A DNA stretch of 64,000 nt from Bradyrhizobium sp. ISRA430 (lineage in GTDB: Bacteria > Pseudomonadota > Alphaproteobacteria > Rhizobiales > Xanthobacteraceae). The position numbers were made by a program, and so were the translations under genes. Each line of letters starts with the position of its first letter. Positions within the stretch are counted from its first letter, which is position 1. The stretch is taken from NCBI RefSeq assembly GCF_029909975.1, contig NZ_CP094516.1, positions 3,720,001-3,784,000 on the forward strand. The letters are read 5' to 3'. Of this stretch, positions 56,101 to 63,364 are shown in pieces. The notes under the pieces are model-generated. The model had not been told where the DNA came from. It worked only from the letters and a program-made list of their open reading frames with translations, and made no database searches.

Positions 56101-56486
56101 ACGAACCGGGCGACCATGCCGTCATAGGCGGCGACGACGTTGGCGCAGGCGGCGCGATAGGCCCGGATCACTTCCCACATGTCCTCGGGATCAAGGCGCG
56201 CGGAGAGCGCAGTCGAGCCGACCAGATCGCAAAACATGACGGTGAGATGGCGGCGCTCAGCGCCGTGCAGAGGGGCCTGCGACGGGATCAATGCGGCCGG
56301 GTCGAGTTCGGCGATGGCGCGCAGCATTTTGCGACGATGGCCAAGCAGAACTCCGAGCTTGTCGAAATCCTCGTCCCTCAATTCGGGAAGGACGCCTATG
56401 TCGATCCCATTCTGAGCAAAGCGCTGTGCGTATTGCCCAAGCCCCAGGTTCTCGAGCCACTCCGCAATCTGCTGCATAGGCTCCAC
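53139..56486 (-). CDS. SAM / class III cyclase / AAA ATPase / TPR signalling protein
   Basis: 1115 residues (or 1112 from the ATG at 56477). A SAM domain comes first (AEWLENLGLGQYAQRFAQNGID, 8-30). A class III nucleotide cyclase domain follows with metal-binding D87 (VMFCDLVGST) and D131 (RFVGDGILIYFGYP). A large STAND-type ATPase comes next: Walker A GEAGIGKS at 303-310, Walker B IICEDTHWAD near 425. The C-terminal 400 residues are helical TPR-like repeats. Proteins of this kind are common in Bradyrhizobium; the input signal is unknown. Nothing adjacent is an obvious partner. Confidence 0.93.
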   Translation of the reverse strand: MEPMQQIAEWLENLGLGQYAQRFAQNGIDIGVLPELRDEDFDKLGVLLGHRRKMLRAIAELDPAALIPSQAPLHGAERRHLTVMFCDLVGSTALSARLDPEDMWEVIRAYRAACANVVAAYDGMVARFVGDGILIYFGYPRAHEDDAERAVRAGLDVIAAVRQLKTREQVEMRIAIATGLVVVGDLVSGTASEEQATVGDALNLAARLQGLAEPGAVVVAASTRRLLGDLFAFRNLGRREVKGISEPIAAWAVEGASASESRFEAVRAARSIGFVGRKEEIEFALSRQRLAWQGQGQMMLICGEAGIGKSRMVATLAESPTLGPHRRVRYQCSPYHTNSALHPFVAQLERAADIRSHDTPAQKLDKLEAMLALGTASVAQATPLIAALLSIPTGDRYPPLGLSPAQQRRQTFAALLDQLEGLARQQPVLIICEDTHWADATTLELLDLAVDRIRGLPILVLMTSRPEFEPSWAGLANVSLLRLDRLDRQDTRALVEQVTVGRQLPREMMKQIIDKTDGIPLFVEELTKMVLESGLLVEDAGRYRLDSPLPPLAIPATLQDSLMARLDRLAPVKEVAQIGAAIGRDFSYGLLRYVAGRDDLTLSAALRQLEEAELLVCRGVPPEANYSFKHALVQEAAYESMLRSRRQVLHKQIGDVLRDKFPVVAATEPEILAHHFSEAGLSEVALEWWRKAGQEALKRSAYSEAIAHLRKAIAIADELPDEPGRMMSRLHLQIAYGRALRGSLGHSAPETVAAWTRARQLAADINDPVELAPIHSGLFNACLTHGEIAPMRELANAVMSAAERRPESPVAAVVAHWTSGVTCWFGGDYLNARTHLEQALAIYDAEPDPATFRMSALDLPFVIMRFLALVLWPLGKIDRARRLAAEAVSAQGEKRALSQANALVHRAVFDGLCGGMLQQTETILALGLARDHTMPLYVAAGTYLNGLAKWRADDRMAGLTDMRLGLTALHENDCYLCEPFWVMHVAVAGAEAGQLQAGLDMLSELIGWTERSGQRWLDAELHRVRGELLLRHEPPDLSGAEDAFNRALEIARHQQTRTFELRSALGLTRMRNTKGRAALEVLAGIIAEFDAERSLPEIEQAQMLLRSGGSQFARG

Positions 56487-56728
56487 CGATACTCTGGTTG
56501 GCGGTTAGCAGAATCTTGGATCACGGCGTGCGGGGACGATATCCCAACATCAATGCGATGGCACGCCTTGTCTACGACCATAACGACATAGGTTGCTCAG
56601 TACCGATGCCGCTTTGAAGCCACCGAGGTTGAATGATTCACGAGTTCTCGCTTTCTAACCGAGATGCGACCTCAGCGAGGTGACCTTCGCATTCACGCTA
56701 CGGAAGTCTTTTGCGAACGCGGCTTTCA

Positions 56729-57241
56729 TCAGCTCTTCTCCGCAATGTCGTTGTTGCGAGCCAAGGTGCCTGCGATAACTTGAAGTGAAGAGCCCGCGAA
56801 CCAGCAGCCAGCGACAACGGCGATCCCTCCGCTGGGGACATTTTGGTCAAGGACAATGATGCTGACGGACAGAGCCGCAGCAATCGCGGCGCCAAACGTT
56901 CCGGCTGCGCTGATGATCTCGGGTGCATCGGAGGCATCCCATTCTTCGGAGATGCCCGAATTCGATTTTCGCGCTTTATTGCCGGCCAAATCGATCCCGA
57001 CATAGTAGCTCAGGGCTCCGTAGAGCATCGCCAGCAGCACGATCCAGCCGCTCTCGAACAATCCGCTTTCCTGACGCAACAGGATTGCACCCACGTAAAG
57101 ACCGCAAGAGCCCCCAACGGCAGCGAGGCCGACCCTTTCGAGCAGATGGGCCAATTTGATCAGACTGGAACGGGCGATCCGGACACTGCCGCTGCGCCTT
57201 GTCACCAACGAACCGCGGAAGACCTCATTGCTTATTTTCAT
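56729..57241 (-). CDS. Hypothetical integral membrane protein
   Basis: 170 residues with about four membrane segments (VGLAAVGGSCGLYVGAILL, WIVLLAMLYGALSYYVGI, AAGTFGAAIAAALSVSIIVL, GGIAVVAGCWFAGSSLQV). An N-terminal basic stretch (RGSLVTRRSGSVRIARSSLIK) faces the cytosol. No family recognised. It stands alone. Confidence 0.65.
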   Translation of the reverse strand: MKISNEVFRGSLVTRRSGSVRIARSSLIKLAHLLERVGLAAVGGSCGLYVGAILLRQESGLFESGWIVLLAMLYGALSYYVGIDLAGNKARKSNSGISEEWDASDAPEIISAAGTFGAAIAAALSVSIIVLDQNVPSGGIAVVAGCWFAGSSLQVIAGTLARNNDIAEKS

Positions 57242-57685
57242 GAGATGCTCCTCTTAAAGTAAGTAGCGGCCTACCGGTCGAGCCTGAAAAAGGCTCTCGT
57301 GGCCGACGCCATTCGCAACGCGCTCTATTCCAATCTTCGAAAAGTACTGTGCGGCGGGCGAGCAGAAGGCGTCGCCGGCCTTGGCGTGCGTGTGAGCAGA
57401 GTTGCTCGGGGCACGACGATCAGGTGTGAGAATGCTTGCTCTTAAGGAGTCGATTCAAATATGAGACGGTTCACACGCGTGCTGCTTTTTCCCGTTGCTG
57501 CTACGGGCGCAAATGTGAGCACCTCTCGTTGAGCTTTTGCAAACTCTCACACCATAAGCTGCCGTGACGTTGGCGAGCGTAGGCGCACCGCGAACGTCGT
57601 GCACCCCATCACTTCATGCGGCATCTCTCGTTCGATTTGCTGCGCGCAAGTACGCGTGCATCGGCGCGCGATCGCGCCGCGTCCG
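57242..57685. other. Intergenic region with a spaced inverted repeat
   Basis: 444 bases with no good gene. GGTGTGAGA (57423-57431) and TCTCACACC (57545-57553) are exact inverted copies 113 nt apart; the space holds only a 23-codon frame. It could mark the ends of a remnant element or be chance. Confidence 0.35.
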
Positions 57686-60007
57686 TTACACCGGATCGAA
57701 CGCGCGGATCGGCGGCAGGTTGCCAGTGAAGCGCTCCACGTCGACCGTCGTGAGCTGGCCGGTGCAGCCTTGCGCAAGTGACGATGTGCCGATGTCACGG
57801 GTGAGCACGTTCGGATTGCCGTGAACGCAGAGCGGCGCCTCGTCCTCGGGATCCATCGGATCGTACCAGGCGCCGGTCGGAAGCTGGACGACACCGGGCG
57901 CGATGCCGTCGGTGACATGCACCGCGGCAAGGCAGGCGCCGCGGTCGTTGAACAGGCGGATGATGTCGCCATCCGCGATGCCGCGCGCTTCCGCATCGCG
58001 CGGGTTCATGCGCGCGACCTCGCGGCCGCGATGCTTGGACGCAAGCGAATGTCCGCCGAAGTCGAGCTGGCTGTGCAGGCGCGTCACCGGCTGATTGGCA
58101 ACGAGGAAGCACGGCGCACCTGGCTTCGGCACATCGGTCTTCTCGAGCCAGACCGGATGACCCGGACAATCCGCATCGCCATGGCCCGCGATCTTTTGCG
58201 AAAAGATCTCGATGCGTCCGCTCGGCGTCGGCAGGGCATGAGTGATCGGATCCTCGCGGAAGCGGCGCAGCCGGCCGCCGTCATCGGGCTGTTGCGGCAC
58301 GACGAGGCTGCCGCGCCGCCAAAACTCCTCGAAGCTCGGCGCCTCGATGCCGCGCGCGGCAAGCGAGGCGCGGGTCGGCTCATAGAGATGTTCCAGCCAT
58401 TGCCGCGATGTGCGGCCTTCGGTGAAGGGTTCGCGTGCGCCAAGACGCTCGGCGAGATCGGCAAAGATCTCATAGTCGTCGCGCGCAAGGCCAAACGGCT
58501 CGGCGATCCGGTGCATGGCGACCATCAGGGGATCGTTGGTGGAATAGCCGATGTCCTCGCGCTCGAGCGTCATCGTCGAGGGCAGGACGATGTCGGCATG
58601 CCGGGCCGTGGCGGTCCAGGCAAGCTCATGCACGACCAGCGTGTCGACACGCGCGAAGGCCTTGCGCAGGCGGTTGATGTCCTGGTGGTGGTGGAAGGGA
58701 TTGCCGCCGGCCCAGTAGACGAGACGGATATCCGGATAGACGCGCGTCTCGCCGTTGTAGCGATAGGTGGTGCCGGGATTGAGCAGCATGTCGGCGATGC
58801 GCGCCACCGGAATGAAATCGGCGACGCCATTGCGGCCCTGCCCCAGTGTCGGCCCCGGCACGTCGTTGACGCGGCGCCCGTAATAGCCGATCGCGCCGAG
58901 CGAATAGGCGTAGCCGCCGCCAGGCAGGCCGATCTGGCCGAGAGCTGCCGCCAGCACCATGCCCATCCACACCGGCTGCTCGCCGTGCTCGGCGCGCTGC
59001 AGCGAATGCGAGACCGTGATGAGCGCCCTTTTGCCGGCAAGGCGACGTGCCAGCTTGCGGATCATATCCGCATCGACGCCGCAGATCGCTTCGGCCCACG
59101 CGGCGCTCTTGGATTGCCCATCCGTCTCGCCGGTCAGATAGCGCAGGAAGACCGGCCAGCCTTCGGTGTAGCGATCGAGGAAAGCCTGGTCGTGCAGGCC
59201 TTCGCTCACAAGCGTGTGCACGATGCCGAGCATCAAGGCCGTGTCGGTGCCGGGCACGCACGTCATCCATTCGGCACCGGCCTCCTGAGGCAGATCGTCA
59301 CGCAACGGGCTGACCAGGATGAACTCGCAGCCGCGCCGGCGCGCCGCTTCCATGGCGCCGCGCTCGACGTGCTTGCTGATCGAACCGCCGGCCACCATGG
59401 AGTTCTTCAGCGCCATGCCGCCGAACGCCAGCACGATTTCGCTCTCGGCCGCGATCTGTTCCCAGGTGACGTTGCGCTTGGTGATGTCTTCGTAGCCCGC
59501 CAGGATCTGCGGCAGCAGCACCGAGGACGCGCCCGAAGAATAGGTGTTGACCGAACGCACATAGCCGCCCATCGCAATGTTGAGGAAGCGGTGAACCTGG
59601 CTCTGTGCGTGATGGAAGCGGCCTGCGCTCGACCAGCCATAGGAGCCGCCGAACACCGCGCCGGGGCCGCACATGTCGCGGATGCGCGCCAGCTCGCCGC
59701 CTAAGAGGTCGAGCGCCTTCTCCCAGCTCACGGAGACGAATTCGTCGCGGCCGCGACGGTCATCGGGGCCGGGACCGCGCTCGAGCCAGCCGCGACGGAT
59801 CGCCGGCTGGGCGATGCGCGCCTGGTGGCGCAACGCGCCAGGAAAATTGTCGATGATGCCGTTCGGATCGGGATCCCCTGCATAATGCCGAACCTCGAGC
59901 CCGGCATCGCCATGACGCGCCGAGAACACGCCCCAATGCGAGGTGTGCGGCTTGAAGCCGTCGGACAGGTCGAGGCCGGGCTCGGGGCAGCCAATTGCGT
60001 CGTCCAT
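57686..60007 (-). CDS. Cytoplasmic molybdopterin S/N-oxide reductase (BisC/TorZ type)
   Basis: 773 residues from ATG 60007 (MDDAIGCPEPG). No Tat signal, so it stays in the cytoplasm like biotin sulfoxide reductase rather than TorA or DorA. The cofactor domain has FGGSYGWSSAGRFHHAQSQVHRFLN (in parts), where the serine ligand of molybdenum is expected. Later motifs are VYWAGGNPFHHHQDINRL and VNQPVTRLHSQLDFG. Likely reactions are reduction of biotin sulfoxide, methionine sulfoxide or an N-oxide. The first ORF codons to 60058 are not needed. Confidence 0.9.
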   Translation of the reverse strand: MDDAIGCPEPGLDLSDGFKPHTSHWGVFSARHGDAGLEVRHYAGDPDPNGIIDNFPGALRHQARIAQPAIRRGWLERGPGPDDRRGRDEFVSVSWEKALDLLGGELARIRDMCGPGAVFGGSYGWSSAGRFHHAQSQVHRFLNIAMGGYVRSVNTYSSGASSVLLPQILAGYEDITKRNVTWEQIAAESEIVLAFGGMALKNSMVAGGSISKHVERGAMEAARRRGCEFILVSPLRDDLPQEAGAEWMTCVPGTDTALMLGIVHTLVSEGLHDQAFLDRYTEGWPVFLRYLTGETDGQSKSAAWAEAICGVDADMIRKLARRLAGKRALITVSHSLQRAEHGEQPVWMGMVLAAALGQIGLPGGGYAYSLGAIGYYGRRVNDVPGPTLGQGRNGVADFIPVARIADMLLNPGTTYRYNGETRVYPDIRLVYWAGGNPFHHHQDINRLRKAFARVDTLVVHELAWTATARHADIVLPSTMTLEREDIGYSTNDPLMVAMHRIAEPFGLARDDYEIFADLAERLGAREPFTEGRTSRQWLEHLYEPTRASLAARGIEAPSFEEFWRRGSLVVPQQPDDGGRLRRFREDPITHALPTPSGRIEIFSQKIAGHGDADCPGHPVWLEKTDVPKPGAPCFLVANQPVTRLHSQLDFGGHSLASKHRGREVARMNPRDAEARGIADGDIIRLFNDRGACLAAVHVTDGIAPGVVQLPTGAWYDPMDPEDEAPLCVHGNPNVLTRDIGTSSLAQGCTGQLTTVDVERFTGNLPPIRAFDPV

Positions 60008-60179
60008 TGCGTGTTCCCTATGGTGGAGTGCCGATCGCCCCGCTGCCGTCGCAATCATCGGGACGATATATTGATGCGCTGTTCCGCATTACCAGAGAAG
60101 CCCGCCCCGACAAATGACCGAGGAAGCGAGGACGTCAGATCGCAGATGAACTCTCCGGCGACGGTGCTAGAATCAAGCC

Positions 60180-60290
60180 ATGACTGAGATGATTCTCTTC
60201 ATGACAACAGCCGGCGTCGCTCTCGTGGGACTGATCATCGGCTTGTTCGAGGCCCGGGCTGCGCTAGAGCGCAGGCGTCTCAAAAGGTAA
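60180..60290 (+). CDS. Possible small single-pass membrane protein
   Basis: 36 residues (MTEMILFMTTAGVALVGLIIGLFEARAALERRRLKR) with one membrane helix and a basic C-terminus. It has a membrane-protein-like composition but no clear ribosome site, so it is uncertain. Too short for family assignment. Confidence 0.35.
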   Translation: MTEMILFMTTAGVALVGLIIGLFEARAALERRRLKR

Positions 60291-60403
60291 GGCCGCCCCG
60301 ATTGGCGCCCTGGCCGAGCGATCGAGCGGGCCCAGGACCAAGACGACCCAAGCCTCACCGGTACTGGTTCCGGACGCAGGGGGCTGTTCAGCGAATGCGC
60401 CTG

Positions 60404-60437
60404 CCGATTGCCGGTTTTCCCGGCTCCTGCCAATCGG
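60404..60437. promoter_or_regulatory. Inverted repeat upstream of the sigma-54 promoter
   Basis: CCGATTG (60404-60410) and CAATCGG (60431-60437) are exact inverted copies with CCGG pairs between them (60411-60414 and 60420-60423). The centre is about 77 nt upstream of the -24 element, a usual distance for an enhancer-binding protein. The activator is unknown; it is not a match I can assign to NifA or NtrC. Confidence 0.4.
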
Positions 60438-60497
60438 TCATCGTTAAGAGACGTTCCAATCCGCAAATCTGAAGAGATTTCGCGAGGCATTGAACCT

Positions 60498-60513
60498 TGG
60501 CACAGCTTATGCA
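60498..60513 (+). promoter_or_regulatory. Sigma-54 (RpoN) promoter
   Basis: TGGCACAGCTTATGCA matches the -24/-12 consensus TGGCACG-N4-TTGCW: GG at 60499-60500 and GC at 60511-60512 with exact 10-nt spacing. Transcription should start near 60524. No protein gene begins before the terminator at 60561-60595, so the product is probably a small RNA. Confidence 0.75.
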
Positions 60514-60523
60514 GACCAACCTT

Positions 60524-60596
60524 TACCGGGATTTTGCATTCCCTCTCGGGGCTGGAAAGCCGCCGCCTGCGGTCATTTAAGCAGGCGGCGTTTTTA
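60524..60596 (+). ncRNA. Candidate sigma-54-dependent small RNA
   Basis: Predicted from promoter and terminator alone: start about 12 nt after the -12 GC, end in the T-run. Length about 70-75 nt. The 5' part has an unpaired CCCUCUC stretch that could pair with purine-rich ribosome sites. There is no frame with a start and ribosome site. I do not recognise a known RNA family. Confidence 0.6.
60561..60596 (+). terminator. Intrinsic terminator of the plus-strand small RNA
   Basis: Perfect 10-bp stem CGCCGCCTGC (60561-60570) and GCAGGCGGCG (60581-60590), 10-nt loop, then TTTTTATTT. This is one of the clearest Rho-independent terminators in the window. Confidence 0.88.
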
Positions 60597-60607
60597 TTTC
60601 GGGAGTG

Positions 60608-60654
60608 AAAAAAGCCCCAGCTCCTTGGGGGCTATGGGGACGATGAGCTGGGGC
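60608..60654 (-). terminator. Intrinsic terminator on the minus strand, facing the plus-strand one
   Basis: Ten-pair stem of GCCCCAGCTC and GAGCTGGGGC followed on the minus strand by TTTTTT. It lies only 12 nt from the T-run of the plus-strand terminator, so the two units converge and end back to back. Confidence 0.78.
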
Positions 60655-60790
60655 CAACGAGCTGCCCTTGGGGAAGGGCACCGGGAAAACCTGGCAACAG
60701 CTCCCACGTTCCTGTCCCAATTCGATTCAGCCGACGCCCAAATCAGGACAGCACCAGCGCCTGAGTCCTGTCCCATTTCGGCGCTCTGCG
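60608..60790 (-). ncRNA. Candidate minus-strand structured small RNA
   Basis: On the minus strand a stem of GCCCCAGCTC (60614-60623) with GAGCTGGGGC (60645-60654) ends in six T (complement of A at 60608-60613), an intrinsic terminator. Upstream lie further stems: TGCCCTT/AAGGGCA (60663-60669, 60674-60680) inside GAGCTG/CAGCTC (60659-60664, 60698-60703). The 5' end is not placed; the upper limit given is a guess. There is no credible frame. The plus strand could also fold, so a leader element of the downstream transporter gene is an alternative. Confidence 0.5.
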
Positions 60791-60968
60791 CTCGAAGCTA
60801 TTTGCGCCGCAGCATTCAAAAATGAGACTACCCGTCAAACCGAACGAGGTGCCCACGCATGCACCGCATCCGACTTCGGTTAGCCTCCCGGCAAAACCAC
60901 GAGCCTCAAGAGCCACAGGCGGCGCCGGTTTGGCGCGGCGACAAATCGACGACACAGGGAGGAGCACA

Positions 60969-62219
60969 ATGTCGAAATGCAGTGTGGGACTAATCGCGCT
61001 GAGCGGCCTGTTTCTTTCAGGCGCCGCACTCGCTCAGGAAAAGATCAAGGTGGGCGTCACCGCGACCCTCGAAGGCACCTACACGGTGCTCGGCGAGGAC
61101 GGCATGCGCGGCCATCAGACGGCACTGAACGTTCTGGGCAAGAAGGTCGGCGACAAGGAGCTTGAATTCATCGTCGCCTCCACCGATGCAACGCCGGATT
61201 CGGCCGTGCGCGCCGTGCGCAAGCTGATCGAGCAGGACAAGGTGCAGATCCTGCTCTCGCCGCTCTCCGGCGATGAAGGCATCGCGGTGAAGAACTTCGC
61301 CAAGACCCACCCCGAGCTGACCTTCATCAATGCGGCATCCGGTGCGCAGGAAACCACCTATGTCGATCCCGCCCCGAACTTCTTCCGCTACAACATGGAC
61401 GGCGCGCAGTGGCAGGTGGGCCTCGGCAAATATGCCTACGAAACCAAGGGCTACCGCAAGATCGCAACCGTCGGCGAGGACTATTCCTTCATTTACACCC
61501 AGGTGTTCGGGCTGGTGCTCGAATTCTGCGGACAGGGCGGACAGGTCACGAACCGGCAATGGGTGCCGCTCGGCACCAAGGATTTTGCCTCCGTCATCGC
61601 CGCTTTGCCCGACGACGTCGATGCCATCTATCTCGGGCTCGGCGGCGCGGACGCCGTCAACTTCCTCAACCAGTACCAGCAGGCCGGCGGCAAGGCGCAT
61701 CTGATGGGCGGTTCCATCATGATCGACCAGACTATCCTCTCATCCAAGGGCAACGCGAAGAACGCGCTGATCGGCACCATCGCGGCGAGCGGCCAAGCCG
61801 ATACCTGGGAGGATCCGGGCTGGCAGAAGTTCGTGAAGGCCTATCAGGACGCCTTCCCGCCCAACAAGCGCTTCCCGAGCCCGTCGCTCCTGGCCACCAA
61901 CTATTACGGCTCGACCATGGCGCTGATCCTCGCGCTGCGCGAGGTCAATGGCGATCTCAGCGACAATCAGTCGAAGTTCAAGGCGGCCCTGGCGAAGATC
62001 GAGATCGACGCGCCGAACGGCAAGATCAAGCTGGATTCCAACCGCCAGGCGATCGGCACCAACTTCGTCACCGAAGTCGTCGACGACGGCAAGGGAGCGC
62101 TGTTCAGCAAGGTCGTGAAGGTGATCCCGAACGTAAACCAGACCCTCGGCTACGATCCGGCGGTGTTCTCGAAGATCGGGCTGCCGAGCCGCACCGTACC
62201 GGAATGTAAGAAGTACTGA
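60969..62219 (+). CDS. LIV-type ABC transporter substrate-binding protein
   Basis: 416 residues from ATG 60969, preceded by GGAGG. Signal peptide LIALSGLFLSGAALA with cleavage before QEKIKVGV. Type I periplasmic binding protein fold (GVTATLEGTYTVLGEDGMRGHQTALNVLGKK, in parts; SPLSGDEGIAVKNFAKTHPELTFINAASG, in parts). Substrates of this group include amides, urea and aromatic acids; the exact one is unknown. The permease at 63365 is probably its partner. Upstream 678 bases hold the small-RNA elements. Confidence 0.92.
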   Translation: MSKCSVGLIALSGLFLSGAALAQEKIKVGVTATLEGTYTVLGEDGMRGHQTALNVLGKKVGDKELEFIVASTDATPDSAVRAVRKLIEQDKVQILLSPLSGDEGIAVKNFAKTHPELTFINAASGAQETTYVDPAPNFFRYNMDGAQWQVGLGKYAYETKGYRKIATVGEDYSFIYTQVFGLVLEFCGQGGQVTNRQWVPLGTKDFASVIAALPDDVDAIYLGLGGADAVNFLNQYQQAGGKAHLMGGSIMIDQTILSSKGNAKNALIGTIAASGQADTWEDPGWQKFVKAYQDAFPPNKRFPSPSLLATNYYGSTMALILALREVNGDLSDNQSKFKAALAKIEIDAPNGKIKLDSNRQAIGTNFVTEVVDDGKGALFSKVVKVIPNVNQTLGYDPAVFSKIGLPSRTVPECKKY

Positions 62220-62344
62220 CGCATCACGTTTGCAACAGTGCAACCGGGGAGCGACTTGCTGACGCGGACGCTCTCCGCTCTTGCAATCTCTTCCCGGTTG
62301 TTGAACGCTGACGGAAAAGACAAGAACATTCGGGAGGGGAAGGC

Positions 62345-63172
62345 ATGAGCCGGGCGCTCGCCGTCTTCCACGGCCGGTTCGGTCGGGCGACGGTTTATCA
62401 GTTGAACCGCCCTTTCAACATCCACGCGCATCGCGAAGGTCATCTGATCTTCCATGTCGGCGGCATGCCGGCATGCATCGATGTCTCCGACGGACATTAC
62501 GATCTCACCGAGTCCTCCGTCGTCGCGGTCAACCCCTGGGAGCCGCACAATTTCCTGCCGAGCGACCTCGAGAGCGGCGCGATCTTCTTCGTGCTCTACG
62601 TCAACGCCGAATGGTTTGCGCCCGACGCATCCGGCGCCGACCGGCTGCGTTTCGGCCGCACCCAGTTCAAGCGCACGGTCGCACTCGACAAGCACATCAG
62701 GCGGACCGCCGCGCTCGTGTGCGGCGCACCATCGCTCTCCAGCCTCGATTCCGAGCTGCGGCGGCTGATCGACATCTGCTACGACGAAAGCTGGCAGCAG
62801 GCCGAGGTCACGCGCGATGCGCGGGCGAACGGCGCGGTGACCGATTTTCGCGTGCGCAAATGCATCAAGCTGATGTCGGAGAGTCCCGGGGCGGAAATGG
62901 AGCTCGATACGATCGCGCGGGAATCCGGCCTGTCGCGGCCGCATTTCTACCGGCTGTTCCGCGTCCAGACCGGCGTCACCCCGCATCTCTATCTCAACAC
63001 GCTGATCATGGAACAGGCGCTCGAAGCGCTGGTGGCCGGTGAGACGCCGATCGCCGATATCGGCTTCGATCTCGGCTTCTCCTCGCAGAGCGGCTTCACC
63101 CGCTTTTTCGCCGCCAATGTCGGGATGGCCCCGACAGATTATCGCCGCGCAGCCAAGGTTTTGCGCGCCTGA
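62345..63172 (+). CDS. AraC-family transcriptional regulator
   Basis: 275 residues from ATG 62345, preceded by GGGAGGGGAAGG. An N-terminal cupin-like sensor (FNIHAHREGHLIFHVGGMPA, VVAVNPWEPHNFLP) is followed by the two helix-turn-helices (LDTIARESGLSRPHFYRLFRVQTGVTPHLYLNTL, in parts; ETPIADIGFDLGFSSQSGFTRFFAANVGMAPTDYRR, in parts). It lies inside the transporter locus, between binding protein and permease, and probably controls it in response to the substrate. Confidence 0.93.
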   Translation: MSRALAVFHGRFGRATVYQLNRPFNIHAHREGHLIFHVGGMPACIDVSDGHYDLTESSVVAVNPWEPHNFLPSDLESGAIFFVLYVNAEWFAPDASGADRLRFGRTQFKRTVALDKHIRRTAALVCGAPSLSSLDSELRRLIDICYDESWQQAEVTRDARANGAVTDFRVRKCIKLMSESPGAEMELDTIARESGLSRPHFYRLFRVQTGVTPHLYLNTLIMEQALEALVAGETPIADIGFDLGFSSQSGFTRFFAANVGMAPTDYRRAAKVLRA

Positions 63173-63364
63173 GCTGTACGCGAAAAGATACTGACGATCA
63201 AACGCCTCCCTTGCCGCCCCGCTAGGATGTTGGCAACGCGATCCCAAGATGGTCGCGACCGACAGGGAGCGCATGTTCATGGCGAGGCTTGCAGCCGCCG
63301 CGAGGCTGTCTGACCTGCATTCGATTGGCCTTCAGCGTGCCGCCGGGACAAGCGGGCGGCTGCC

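Noticed and set aside
57423..57553. Complete insertion sequence
   Set aside because: The inverted repeats enclose only 113 nt with no transposase gene and no visible target duplication.
57821..59704. 627-residue plus-strand open frame
   Set aside because: Antisense to the molybdopterin reductase gene; composition is that of a shadow.
60301..60497. NifA site TGT-N10-ACA upstream of the sigma-54 promoter
   Set aside because: No exact match was found; only the unassigned CCGATTG/CAATCGG repeat is present.
60614..60703. Riboswitch (cobalamin, TPP or guanidine class) before the transporter gene
   Set aside because: Short matches such as GGGACGA occur, but none of the conserved cores of these classes is complete, and the U-tract lies on the minus strand.
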